A stretch of DNA of 64,000 nucleotides, taken from the NCBI RefSeq assembly GCF_022024115.1, contig NZ_CP091792.1:3100001-3164000 (forward strand), given 5' to 3'. Below, one piece after another: positions 15,013-23,655 of the stretch. This DNA comes from Prevotella communis (GTDB taxonomy: Bacteria > Bacteroidota > Bacteroidia > Bacteroidales > Bacteroidaceae). Position numbers and translations under genes: made by a program. A model generated the notes under the pieces. It was not told the origin of the DNA. It saw only the letters and a list, made by a program, of their open reading frames with translations, and did not search any database. The first letter of the stretch is position 1; each line of letters begins with the position of its first letter.

Positions 15013-15441
15013 ATGACAATTCATCAATTATCCATCTTTATCGAGAACCGCTCAGGCACCCTGATCAAGGTTCTTGAAGTACTGAAAGAGGCTAAAATTC
15101 AGATTATTGCCTCTACCATTGCCGACACGGCAGAGTATGGTATCTATCGACTCATCTGCAGCGAACCTCTGCGTGCCTACGATGAGCTGAAGAAATCTGG
15201 TGTCGCCGTGGCCCTGAGCGATGTACTTGCATTGGAACTCGACGACGAACCAGGACGTGCTGCCGACGCCGTGAAGATATTCAGCGATGCAGGCATCAGC
15301 ATTGCCTATATGTACACCTTCCTGCTGCGCGGCAAGGGAATCCTCGTATTCCGTACCGACAACCGTGAGAAGGCACGTGAGGTCATCATCCTGAACAACA
15401 TGAAGTTTATTGCAGAACAAGACCTGAGTAAATGGGCATAA
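15013..15441 (+). CDS. ACT-domain protein linked to aryl-acid CoA ligases
   Basis: I choose the ATG at 15013 (142 residues), since the conserved sequence begins at MTIHQLSIFIENRSGTL. Two ACT-like units are visible: residues 3-70, with SGTLIKVLEVLKEAKIQIIAS, and 72-140, with PGRAADAVKIFSDAGISIAYMY. ACT pairs bind amino acids and regulate enzymes. Genes of this type follow phenylacetate-CoA ligase genes in many anaerobes, so it probably senses an aromatic amino acid and tunes PaaK; this is inference. It overlaps the next gene by ten bases, although that protease is unlikely to share its function. Confidence 0.85.
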   Translation: MTIHQLSIFIENRSGTLIKVLEVLKEAKIQIIASTIADTAEYGIYRLICSEPLRAYDELKKSGVAVALSDVLALELDDEPGRAADAVKIFSDAGISIAYMYTFLLRGKGILVFRTDNREKAREVIILNNMKFIAEQDLSKWA

Positions 15442-16892
15442 ACACAGTAAAATACTTGCTGTCAGCGCTGCTCTTAGTGAGTTCGCTGACAGCATTTTCT
15501 TATGAACATCCTCGCCGCCACATGCTACCACGTAGCATCAGCAGTAAGCGCGCTGCAGCGGCAAAACGCGCCAAATCATATATTGGTGATAAACGTCAGC
15601 TGGTAGTCCTTTCCTCTTTTAGCGACCTGGACTTTGAGAGTGAGGATCCCCTTATGCTATGGAACCAGATTCTCAATCAGCCCAACTATCACGAGGGCAA
15701 CTATCAGGGGTCTGTACACGATTATTTCTACAACCAGAGCTACGGCAAGTTCAACTTGCAGTTCGACCTGTATGCCTTTAAAGTGAACAAAGAGCATGCC
15801 GTCTATCACAGTACTGCTACCGATGACGAGAATGCCTCCATGCTATTTGAGGCACTGGCCGACTCCTTGAAAAATACAGTGACAGACTGGGCACCCTACG
15901 ACTGGGATGATGATGGCTACATAGACCAAGTATTGGTAATCTATGCCGGCATGGGACAGAACGATGGCGGCGACAAGAACACCATCTGGGCTCACCAGGC
16001 AGCACTCTCCATATACGAACACGATCCTGTCGTCGTGAATAGTAGCGACAAGAACTACAAAATAGATAATTATGGATTTATACCTGAGATAGGTAATACC
16101 TGTGCGACCTTCGGCACATTCTGCCACGAATTCGGGCACTGCATGACACTCCCTGATTTCTACTTTAACAACCTACAGATCGTTGGCAACTGGGACATTA
16201 TGGATCATGGCAATTACAACTATAACGGCTATTGCCCGCCCAACTATTCTGCCCACGAACGCATGATACTGGGATGGCTCGACGTGAAAGAACTGACAGA
16301 GCCTGCATACATCACCAATATGCCAGCCCTCGGCGATGAGCCTGTGGCCTACATGATACGCAATGATGCCTATCCCAATGAGTATTATATCCTGGAGAAT
16401 CGTCAGCAGCAAGGATGGGACAGATACCTGCCTGGCAGCGGACTTGTGATCTTCCACATCGACTATGACGAACATTTATGGAAATACGAATATCCCAATA
16501 AGTATACAGACAACCACTACAGCATCTTTCCCGCCAACGGCATGAACTATACCGTTATGGAAAGCGGATGGGCCTATCCCTATGGAGAGAAAGACTCGCT
16601 GACTAATAACTCAGTCCCTGCTGCCACACTGCGTCATGCGGCACAGGACGGCACCAAACTGATGTCGAAACCCATTACGAATATCCGTGTGGACAACGGA
16701 CTGGTATCTTTTGACTTCATGGGAGGCAACAATAGTCAGACAGCCATTCAATCCCAAACCTCAAACCTAAAACCTCAAATCAAGGAGGTTTACGATCTGA
16801 GCGGACGTCAGATTCCTCAGGGAGCAATGGGAACAGGAATGTATATCATCAAATACGCTAACGGCCAGACCAAAAAGGTGGTCCGTCGCTAG
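15432..16892 (+). CDS. Secreted M6-type metalloprotease with type IX sorting tail
   Basis: The 486-residue product has a signal peptide (about 1-22) and a catalytic domain with HEFGHCMTLPD at about 231-241, the HExxHxxGxxD zinc motif of M6 immune-inhibitor-A-like proteases except that Thr replaces the usual Gly. NWDIMDHG follows and fits the Met-turn. The C-terminal 45 residues (VYDLSGRQIP...GMYIIKYANGQTKKVVRR) match the type A sorting domain read by the Bacteroidota type IX secretion system. A heptamer array (16755-16782) encodes the linker between protease and tail. It is probably an extracellular or surface-bound protease. Confidence 0.88.
   Translation: MGINTVKYLLSALLLVSSLTAFSYEHPRRHMLPRSISSKRAAAAKRAKSYIGDKRQLVVLSSFSDLDFESEDPLMLWNQILNQPNYHEGNYQGSVHDYFYNQSYGKFNLQFDLYAFKVNKEHAVYHSTATDDENASMLFEALADSLKNTVTDWAPYDWDDDGYIDQVLVIYAGMGQNDGGDKNTIWAHQAALSIYEHDPVVVNSSDKNYKIDNYGFIPEIGNTCATFGTFCHEFGHCMTLPDFYFNNLQIVGNWDIMDHGNYNYNGYCPPNYSAHERMILGWLDVKELTEPAYITNMPALGDEPVAYMIRNDAYPNEYYILENRQQQGWDRYLPGSGLVIFHIDYDEHLWKYEYPNKYTDNHYSIFPANGMNYTVMESGWAYPYGEKDSLTNNSVPAATLRHAAQDGTKLMSKPITNIRVDNGLVSFDFMGGNNSQTAIQSQTSNLKPQIKEVYDLSGRQIPQGAMGTGMYIIKYANGQTKKVVRR
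16755..16782. repeat. Heptanucleotide array (CAAACCT type) inside the protease gene
   Basis: Units CAAACCT, CAAACCT, AAAACCT and CAAATCA lie back to back and are translated as the linker around SQTSNLKPQI before the sorting tail. Confidence 0.85.
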
Positions 16893-16910
16893 CGGCATTT
16901 TTCTTTCTTC

Positions 16911-18461
16911 TTAATCTTCAACGAACGTGATGCGCCCCTGCGACCTGGCATAGGCGGCATCCACCATACCGTTGGCAAAGGTACTCAGATAATCAGCCAC
17001 ACATTCGGCATACAGTTGAGCTGTTACGGGCAACTGAGGACAATTGTTCATCATGCCACCCTTCAGCGTATAGTCTATAGTGCCTATGGTATAGCGACGC
17101 TGCAGGTCAAGAGGCTTATAAGTATTGCTCGCTGGGTCGAGCACCTCTACATCCGTCACCCTGTGACTCTTGCTATGCACGGTGAAGCGCATGCCCGACA
17201 CATGTGGGAAGTTACCCTCTTCGGCGGGCAGTTGTGAGGTACATTTCTCGAGCATCGTCATAATCTGCTGACCAGTAGCCTCCATCTTGATGACATAATT
17301 CTCGAAGGGTAACGTATTGAGCACATCACCATAAGTAATCACTCCAGCCTTGATGCTGTTGCGCAGTCCGCCACCATTGGTCAGACCTATCTCAGCCTGC
17401 ACAGCCTTACGGTATGCATCCGTCACGAGGTCGCCAAGATTCGTCTCACCGCTGCGCACCAGTCGTTTACCACTGGCATCATTGATGGTCAGTTCAAAGT
17501 CCGACTTGCACAACCGTCTTGAAGTTTGCTCACTAATTTGTGCCTTCACATCAGCCAGCGTAGCAGCCACCTTCACGCTCGTATAGGTATTCTCAGCAGC
17601 AGGCACGAGGGTGGTATATACCTTACCATCCTTGATAACCAGTTTGCCGAAATTAGCAAACTGCGTTCCTGTAGAACTGACTGGCACCTTCTTGCCATCC
17701 AGATTGGTGATATCCGTTCTGGCATAGGTGTGATGTGTATGTCCGTCGAGCACCGCATCGATGCCGCGCGTCGCAGCAGCCAGTCCGTAGGAGTCCACAC
17801 CCGTATCAGACTCCAGTTCTCCCAGATGGGCCAGCACGATGACATAATCGGCTCCCTCCTTGCGTGCCTTGTCGGCAGCCTGCTGCACCATCTGATAGGT
17901 CTCCTTTGTATGCAGGTCGTACAACTGGCGACCCTTGTCGTCAAAGAAAGAGTAAGCCTCAGCATCCATCGACTCAGGCGTACTGACACCCACGAAAGCC
18001 ACGCGCTGACTGCCATACTGCCTGATGACATAAGGCGCCATCAGCGGTTCTGTACCCTGATAGTCGTAGAGGTTCACACAGACAGCCGACGTATTTAGCC
18101 CTGGCAGCAGTTCCATGAGGCGCGGCATACCGAAGTCGTACTCATGATTACCCAGCGTCACGGCATCATAGCCCACGCTGTTCATCAGCGTCACGATATA
18201 CTCACCCTTCCTTAGCGAGCAGGCCACACCACCCGAGAGATAGTCGCCACAGCTCACCACAGCCGTCCAAGCCGTATCACTCTGACTGATGGCATCACGC
18301 AGACCGGCCAGTTTGGGATAACCGTCAATCTGTCCGTGCACATCATTCTCGTAGAGCACCACGATACTTTTCTGATGCTGCTGTCTGGCAACATGCTGAC
18401 CTGTAGAGCAGCCTATCAAGGCACCCACTGTCAATAGCAGGATACAAAGGTTCTTTTTCAT
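16911..18461 (-). CDS. 5'-nucleotidase/UshA-family metallophosphatase lipoprotein
   Basis: The 516-residue protein has a lipobox at Cys about 18 (LIGCSTG). The N-terminal metallophosphatase domain shows ENDVHGQIDG (about 38-47), SCGDYLSGG, LGNHEYDFG (about 105-113), LAHLGE and GHTHHTYA, which supply the two-metal site. The C-terminal nucleotide-binding domain has GLTNGGGLRNSIKAG. Enzymes of this type hydrolyse 5'-nucleotides or UDP-sugars in the periplasm. It lies 18 bases after a histidine-kinase gene in the same direction and is probably co-transcribed. It converges on the protease gene with no clear terminator between them. Confidence 0.9.
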   Translation of the reverse strand: MKKNLCILLLTVGALIGCSTGQHVARQQHQKSIVVLYENDVHGQIDGYPKLAGLRDAISQSDTAWTAVVSCGDYLSGGVACSLRKGEYIVTLMNSVGYDAVTLGNHEYDFGMPRLMELLPGLNTSAVCVNLYDYQGTEPLMAPYVIRQYGSQRVAFVGVSTPESMDAEAYSFFDDKGRQLYDLHTKETYQMVQQAADKARKEGADYVIVLAHLGELESDTGVDSYGLAAATRGIDAVLDGHTHHTYARTDITNLDGKKVPVSSTGTQFANFGKLVIKDGKVYTTLVPAAENTYTSVKVAATLADVKAQISEQTSRRLCKSDFELTINDASGKRLVRSGETNLGDLVTDAYRKAVQAEIGLTNGGGLRNSIKAGVITYGDVLNTLPFENYVIKMEATGQQIMTMLEKCTSQLPAEEGNFPHVSGMRFTVHSKSHRVTDVEVLDPASNTYKPLDLQRRYTIGTIDYTLKGGMMNNCPQLPVTAQLYAECVADYLSTFANGMVDAAYARSQGRITFVED

Positions 18462-18479
18462 AGGTATTTCACTTTTATG

Positions 18480-20447
18480 TTACAAAGGAAGTGTCATCAC
18501 GAAGCGGGCACCCGGCTGGTAAGTGGTATCCAGTTCCACATCGCCACCCAGTCGGCGGGCAATAGAACGAGCCACCGTCAGACCGATACCCGTACCATCA
18601 TAGTAGTTGTCCAACTGCACGAACTCCTCAAAGATATGCTCGGCCTCAGCAGCGGGTACACCGATACCCGTATCCTCCACCACGAAGCGCATCATCTTGT
18701 CCGTCTTCTCCAGTATCAGCCTGACGCTGCCCTGCTTGGTGAACTTACGTGCATTATCCAGCAGGAGCATCAGGGCACGTGAAGCCTGACGCATATTCGT
18801 GTGCAGCATAGCAGATTCCACATCGGGTGCCACCTGCATCTCGAAGGTGATATGACGATCCTGTTGCATACGTGCCTCTTCTGCGGCCTGCGATGCTATC
18901 TGCGGAGCCGACACATCATCATGGCTCTCGATCACAGCCGTACTGTTGGCATCACTCAGTTCCAGCATCTTGTTGACCAGTCCTGTGATACGGTCCGTAC
19001 TCTCGATGATACGTGTATTGATATCATTCTTCGTGGCCTCATCAAGTTTCACATCCGGTGCCGTGATAATCTGCGTAAAGCCGGATAGCACATTCAGCGG
19101 CGTGCGTATCTCGTGCGAGATCTGCTGGATGAAGTTGGTCTTCATCTTCGAAGACTCCTCTGCACGGGCGTTGGCCACCTTCAGCAAGGCATGCTCACGG
19201 CGCAACTTTGCTGCTGCCACATGTCTGAGATACATCGCCAGCAGAAGGGCTACGACCAGTACGACAGCCATACCGATGAGGAAGCGCGAACGCTCCAACT
19301 GGGTCTGCATCTTCAGTTCGTCAACCTTATAGAGCGTGTTCAGCTCGTCCAACTGGATACGCATCTCGCGGTTAAACACTGAGTCCTTCTGATAATAGAG
19401 GTCGCGGAAGGTCTTGGCAGCCTCATCCATCCGTCCCATCTGCAGATAGGCCTCACCACGGAAAGCGGCCACATCGCCACCAGCATTCAGGTCGAGCGCC
19501 TCCAGACTGTCGCAATAGGCCAGCACCTGCTCTGCCTGCTTGGCAGCAAGGGCATAGTGCACACGTACGTAATATATACGGTATTGTCCCAGAGGCGTAC
19601 CACAAGCCTTCTGCATCTCCTCCGCCTTGCATATCTCCTGTTCAGCTTCCTCAATTCGGTTCAGTCCGGCAAGGGCCGAAGCCTTATTACAACGACAGGC
19701 GATATAGGTGGGAAAATGCAGTTCTGGGAATGCCCCCTTACGCTGCAAGCGACGCAAGATGCCCTGTTCCCACTCGTTGGCAACATCGAGCTCCTCAGTA
19801 TAGCGGTGACTCTCGTCAAGCGTCTGACAAAGGTAGTCGAATACCGTCGTGAAGGCCTCCACCTCGCTCTCGCGCTGTTTCAGCTGTTTGATACACTCAC
19901 GAAACACATCGATAGCCTGGTCATACTGACCCATGCTCTCATAGACCACACCCATCAACTGATAGGCAGCAGCCTTACCGAAGTTGTCATCATTCTTCTG
20001 GGCATCGGCCAACATATCCTGGGCTTCGCGCAGGGCCGTCTGGATACGTGAGGAATACATATAGACGCAGGCCTTACTGTCCCACGTATCATAATAACGG
20101 TTCCACTGACGGTGTTTCTTAAACCACGCCATCTGCTCAGGAGCCTCCTTCAGCAGCATGGAGTCCATGGCACAGTTGGTCAGTACGGCCACCTTGCTCC
20201 AGCGGGCTTTTCCCTCGCCTTCGATATTATGCTCACCCTGCTCGAAAGCAATCCATTCATCCAGGCAGTCGAGGGCTGCCTGCGGATTATCTTCGCTACT
20301 GAGCAGTTGCGAGAGTTTCATATAGGCCTTAGAACGCTCATTGCCTTTCAGCGTGGGAACAACCTGGCGCAGGGAGTCGATGGTAGACGCACCCATCTGC
20401 AGACAGATTCCGCATAATAGTATGATAGCTAATTTTATGATTCTCAT
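18480..20447 (-). CDS. Sensor histidine kinase with periplasmic tetratricopeptide region
   Basis: The 655-residue protein has a signal or anchor at the N-terminus, a long helical repeat region (about 30-370) with TPR-like pairs such as GKAAAYQLMGVVYESMGQYDQAIDVFRECI, and one membrane span (about 387-407). The dimerisation box FIQQISHEIRTPLNVLSG carries the phospho-His (about 446). The ATPase domain has DNARKF, EDTGIGVP and GTGIGLTVARSIARRLGG. No receiver or DNA-binding domain is attached and no response-regulator gene is adjacent, so its partner must be elsewhere. It shares a leftward transcript with the 5'-nucleotidase gene. Confidence 0.9.
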   Translation of the reverse strand: MRIIKLAIILLCGICLQMGASTIDSLRQVVPTLKGNERSKAYMKLSQLLSSEDNPQAALDCLDEWIAFEQGEHNIEGEGKARWSKVAVLTNCAMDSMLLKEAPEQMAWFKKHRQWNRYYDTWDSKACVYMYSSRIQTALREAQDMLADAQKNDDNFGKAAAYQLMGVVYESMGQYDQAIDVFRECIKQLKQRESEVEAFTTVFDYLCQTLDESHRYTEELDVANEWEQGILRRLQRKGAFPELHFPTYIACRCNKASALAGLNRIEEAEQEICKAEEMQKACGTPLGQYRIYYVRVHYALAAKQAEQVLAYCDSLEALDLNAGGDVAAFRGEAYLQMGRMDEAAKTFRDLYYQKDSVFNREMRIQLDELNTLYKVDELKMQTQLERSRFLIGMAVVLVVALLLAMYLRHVAAAKLRREHALLKVANARAEESSKMKTNFIQQISHEIRTPLNVLSGFTQIITAPDVKLDEATKNDINTRIIESTDRITGLVNKMLELSDANSTAVIESHDDVSAPQIASQAAEEARMQQDRHITFEMQVAPDVESAMLHTNMRQASRALMLLLDNARKFTKQGSVRLILEKTDKMMRFVVEDTGIGVPAAEAEHIFEEFVQLDNYYDGTGIGLTVARSIARRLGGDVELDTTYQPGARFVMTLPL

Positions 20448-20479
20448 TATTTCCTCTATACCTTATTCTATTCAGTTTG

Positions 20480-20510
20480 CAAAGGTAAGCAAAAAAATGC
20501 ATTCCCGCAA
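20480..20510 (-). promoter_or_regulatory. Promoter of the histidine kinase operon
   Basis: On the minus strand, TTG (20510-20508) and TACCTTTG (20487-20480) are 20 bp apart. Confidence 0.75.
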
Positions 20511-20552
20511 AATTTAATAATAAAACTTAAAAACAGAACAATTTCACTTAAC

Positions 20553-20576
20553 TACCCTCAATTTATTTGGAGGGTA
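20553..20576. promoter_or_regulatory. Inverted repeat between divergent signalling genes
   Basis: TACCCTC (20553-20559) and GAGGGTA (20570-20576) flank a ten-base AT-rich loop, midway between the histidine kinase and the ECF sigma gene. It could be an operator or a weak hairpin; no T-run follows. Confidence 0.4.
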
Positions 20577-20708
20577 CGGATTATTGTATTAATTTTGACA
20601 AAACAAAACCATTAAAAGGTACAATTAAACTTTTTTTGAAAAAAAAATCGCGAAAGTGCGAGATATTTTCCTAAAACTGTCGTATAACAAATAGAGATAG
20701 ACAAAAAG

Positions 20709-21248
20709 ATGAGTGCTCTGACAGAGACAGAACTTGTAGAGGCCGTCAGGCAAGGACGGCGCGAGGGACAGACAGAGATGGTCAGTCGCTATGCCGAGCG
20801 TGTCTTCGCCATGATAGCGAGACAGGTGCCCGACATGATGGACGCCCAGGAGCTGACACAGGACACCTTCCTGCGGGCCTTCAGTCATATCGACAGCTAC
20901 GCCCCTCACAAGGCTTCGCTCTCCACCTGGCTCTGCCGCATCGCCTACCGGCTGACACTTGACCATCTGAGACGACGACGGCCTGTGATTGTAGCGATGG
21001 AAGACAATACTGACATCAGCGACGAGGAGCTGGAGGCAGAACTGAGCACTGGGCGCGAAGAGAGGATAGAGCAACTGATGGAGGTGATTGACGAACTGCC
21101 AGACGACGAGCGAATGCTCCTGACACTCTACTACTTCGAAGACCGTCCGCTCGCAGAGATAACCTATATCACAGGTATCGAACCTGCAGCACTGGCCAAC
21201 CGCCTTTACAGGACGAGAAAGAAACTCTATCGCAAGTTAAATAATTGA
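20709..21248 (+). CDS. ECF-type RNA polymerase sigma factor
   Basis: The 179-residue protein has sigma region 2 (about 18-85), with ARQVPDMMDAQELTQDTFLRAFSHIDSY and the downstream KASLSTWLCRIAYRLTLDHLRRR. Region 4 (about 120-175) has the helix-turn-helix LTLYYFEDRPLAEITYITGIEPAALANRLYRTRKKL. There is no region 1 or 3, which defines the ECF group. A membrane protein of anti-sigma layout follows 51 bases later, so this is probably a two-gene envelope-sensing cassette. The upstream region lacks a housekeeping -7 box; a CGTATAAC string at 20681-20688 could be an auto-regulated -10, but this is weak. Confidence 0.93.
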   Translation: MSALTETELVEAVRQGRREGQTEMVSRYAERVFAMIARQVPDMMDAQELTQDTFLRAFSHIDSYAPHKASLSTWLCRIAYRLTLDHLRRRRPVIVAMEDNTDISDEELEAELSTGREERIEQLMEVIDELPDDERMLLTLYYFEDRPLAEITYITGIEPAALANRLYRTRKKLYRKLNN

Positions 21249-21274
21249 AGATTCATTCAGCGCTGAAAAGAATG

Positions 21275-21302
21275 TTTCATGTTTAATGATTAATGTTTAA
21301 TG
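21275..21302. repeat. Heptanucleotide array (TTTAATG type) ending in a start codon
   Basis: Units TTTCATG, TTTAATG, ATTAATG and TTTAATG abut each other. The ATG of the last unit is the start codon of the membrane partner gene; earlier units offer further ATGs. Confidence 0.85.
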
Positions 21303-22205
21303 AACAAGATAAAAGATACAGACCTGCGCGAGGCGCTACATAGGAAATATGCTGAGACACCCAAGCTGCCTGCCGACTTCATGACGAAGATGGAGGAGAA
21401 GCTGAAAGCCGCGCCTTCCCGCGTGCCCAGCGATCCTGTCGCAGGGAAAGCACGCCGCCATTGGCGCTGGATAGCCGCAGCCGCCTCGCTACTCCTCCTC
21501 ATCGGCATAGGCGTCACGCTGATGCCCTCAGGAGAAGAGGGAGAGACAGGAGGTCTGACAGCACAACATACTGAGACAACGGAGCAGCCCTCTATTAGCA
21601 AAACGACGAGCTACGACCAGCAAAACGACGAGTTGCCATCAGCAATACAACGAGTTGCTGTCAACGACAAGGAGGCCGCAATTGAAGAAGAGGTACCCAC
21701 GGAGGAAAAAGTTCCTGCCTACACCTCTGCAGACGATCCGAACCTGCATTACGCATCGAACGAAACTAAGACAGATACAGTGCCCTATCAGAATCCAGCC
21801 CGTGTGGACGAATTCATCACCAAGTTTGCCAATTATTACAAGGTGAAGGAAGGTGAGTTGAAGTGCTCCGCCCAGAACGACAGCAACGTCGTCAGCGCCG
21901 TTTACGTCTTCCCTGACACAAAGGAAATAGACGTTTTCAGCAGATTACTGCAAGCCGCCTGCTGGTATAGCGACGAGACACCCGGCTATCTGTTGAGTTT
22001 CTCTCACCAGCAGTTCTTCTTCGAACTGAAGGATATGCGGAAGCAGTTGCACTACCGTTGGATTGCCGAGCGTGTAAATGGAAAGATTCTGCTCTACTGC
22101 ACCCACGCACCATTGGGCACCAAAGAGTCGTCTACCTGTTATCAAGAATATCGCGATGAGCTCATGCATATAAAGAGTATTAACAACAAAACAAGGAAAA
22201 TATGA
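21300..22205 (+). CDS. Single-span membrane protein, probable anti-sigma partner
   Basis: The 301-residue product has a charged cytoplasmic N-terminus of about 56 residues (LREALHRKYAETPKLPADFMTKMEEKL), one membrane span (about 58-75, IAAAASLLLLIGIGVTLM), and a Glu/Thr-rich stretch followed by a periplasmic domain (about 155-301). This layout and the preceding ECF gene fit an anti-sigma factor, although no named anti-sigma domain is recognisable. The periplasmic domain contains a predicted mixed fold ending in a basic tail. The start codon is the last unit of a heptamer array. The stop overlaps the ATG of the next gene by four bases. Confidence 0.7.
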   Translation: MNKIKDTDLREALHRKYAETPKLPADFMTKMEEKLKAAPSRVPSDPVAGKARRHWRWIAAAASLLLLIGIGVTLMPSGEEGETGGLTAQHTETTEQPSISKTTSYDQQNDELPSAIQRVAVNDKEAAIEEEVPTEEKVPAYTSADDPNLHYASNETKTDTVPYQNPARVDEFITKFANYYKVKEGELKCSAQNDSNVVSAVYVFPDTKEIDVFSRLLQAACWYSDETPGYLLSFSHQQFFFELKDMRKQLHYRWIAERVNGKILLYCTHAPLGTKESSTCYQEYRDELMHIKSINNKTRKI

Positions 22206-23407
22206 TTATGAAATGTATTCTAACCTATAGTCTCTTGACTATCGCCTGTCTGTCTATACAGGCGCAAACAACTTGGTATCAGGCAAAGCCTATGCCGACG
22301 CAGAAACAGAAACAGAAACAGGACGTCAAGTTCCTGGCAAAATGCGATGCTTTTTTTATGGCAGCCGTCCCTGAAGCAACCATTGATAAGAAAACCAAGA
22401 AGAAGACTGTTGTCTGGAAAGACACAGAAAACAACTCCTGGCACGAGAACATGGGCTTTGTGAAGAATGTGCCCACCATCGACAGCCTCGAAAGCATCTT
22501 CCCCAATTTCATAAATCGTGAAGATTATGCCTACCTTCCCGTTGTATGGCAATTGACAGAGGAGAACGACGAGACCGTGCTCCATTGCTATTTCCGTATG
22601 CCTGCCGACATCGTAACGAACCTATGGCTCTGTAGCGACGAGTGCGTCATCCTCGACAAGGAAACAGGCGTTATCTATCAGTCGCGTCGCACAAATCCCG
22701 ATTGCTACGGTAAGGTGTTCAGCGTGAAGGAGAAAGAAGGCACCATCCTGGACTTCCAGATCTTTTTCCCCAAGCTGCCTGAGACCACCAAGGAAATCTG
22801 CATCTATGGTGTGCCCAACTGGTATATGCGAGGCATGGATGTGAACCTCAACACACAGACAGGTCACTTCTGGCAGGAATACAGAGGATTAGGCTCCTGG
22901 GACAAAGCGCCTAAGTTCCACGAGGCCCACCTCGTGAGCGAGGCAAAAGATTATGACAAAGACAACTACCAGTCATGGGCTGTCTATAATGATGCGCATC
23001 TCATCAAGCCAGTACCAGAAGGCACCTATGCTATGTGGTGTACGCCTGAAGCCACCTATCTGGCTGAGGCCTGCGAGATGAACTGGATGCGCGAGTATTT
23101 CGGTCGTGGCGGCAACAATATTCTTGTTGACCAGCGGGGTCATCAGTATAAGTGCAAGGACGTGATTGGTTATCCTAACAACGATCTATTCTGGGTAGAG
23201 GGATGCACAGGCGACTACTTTGCCATCGTAATGGTATTCGAACCCATACCTGATGAGACAGAGACAATTACCTATATTGTTCCTGAGGGCGAACCTTTCG
23301 CCATGTGGGGAGCCAACTGGAGCGGCTCGGTAAAGAGCTTCAACATCAAGGAACTTCGCGACAACCAGAAACTCTTCGAGTATCATCCAAGGAAAGTTGT
23401 GAAATAA
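22202..23407 (+). CDS. Exported protein of unknown function, coupled to the ECF cassette
   Basis: The 401-residue product (or 399 from the ATG at 22208) has a signal peptide ending in SIQAQT. A low-complexity KQKQKQ stretch follows at about 34-40. The rest is rich in Trp, Tyr and acidic residues and shows no catalytic motif I recognise. Near the end, ETITYIVPEGEPFAMWGANWSG is a Trp-rich beta stretch. It overlaps the membrane partner gene by four bases, so it is likely made with the sigma cassette and may be the signal receptor or the main target; this is inference. A hairpin follows 45 bases downstream. Confidence 0.6.
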   Translation: MIMKCILTYSLLTIACLSIQAQTTWYQAKPMPTQKQKQKQDVKFLAKCDAFFMAAVPEATIDKKTKKKTVVWKDTENNSWHENMGFVKNVPTIDSLESIFPNFINREDYAYLPVVWQLTEENDETVLHCYFRMPADIVTNLWLCSDECVILDKETGVIYQSRRTNPDCYGKVFSVKEKEGTILDFQIFFPKLPETTKEICIYGVPNWYMRGMDVNLNTQTGHFWQEYRGLGSWDKAPKFHEAHLVSEAKDYDKDNYQSWAVYNDAHLIKPVPEGTYAMWCTPEATYLAEACEMNWMREYFGRGGNNILVDQRGHQYKCKDVIGYPNNDLFWVEGCTGDYFAIVMVFEPIPDETETITYIVPEGEPFAMWGANWSGSVKSFNIKELRDNQKLFEYHPRKVVK

Positions 23408-23452
23408 ATTACTCATCATAAATAAAACAAGTTTTTCTCACCCTAGGGGCAA

Positions 23453-23487
23453 GACATGGAACGCAGAGATTGCGTCCCATGTCTTTG
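23453..23487 (+). terminator. Hairpin terminator after the first ECF operon
   Basis: GACATGGAACGCA (23453-23465) pairs with TGCGTCCCATGTC (23471-23483) with one A-C mismatch, and TTTG follows. The stem is strong but the T-run is short. Confidence 0.65.
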
Positions 23488-23549
23488 TCCGATAAAGTGA
23501 TAAAGAAATTTAAAAGTACATTTTTTTCGTCAACTACTATTAAATGGTT

Positions 23550-23580
23550 TTGGCGTATATTACAGAACATACTATATTTG
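23550..23580 (+). promoter_or_regulatory. Promoter of the thioredoxin-fold gene island
   Basis: TTG (23550-23552) and TATATTTG (23573-23580) are 20 bp apart. A small hairpin (GTACTA and TAGTAC, 23582-23599) follows in the leader, which is about 70 bases long. Confidence 0.75.
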
Positions 23581-23655
23581 CAGTACTAAAACTATAGTAC
23601 GCCCTAAAACTCTAATAGACACGAGTATCTAACAGTAAACCAATTTTTAATCATT

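Noticed and set aside
21300..22205. Frameshift or pseudogene in the anti-sigma-like gene
   Set aside because: The frame is continuous, the membrane span is intact and coupling to both neighbours is preserved; the lack of a named domain does not indicate decay.
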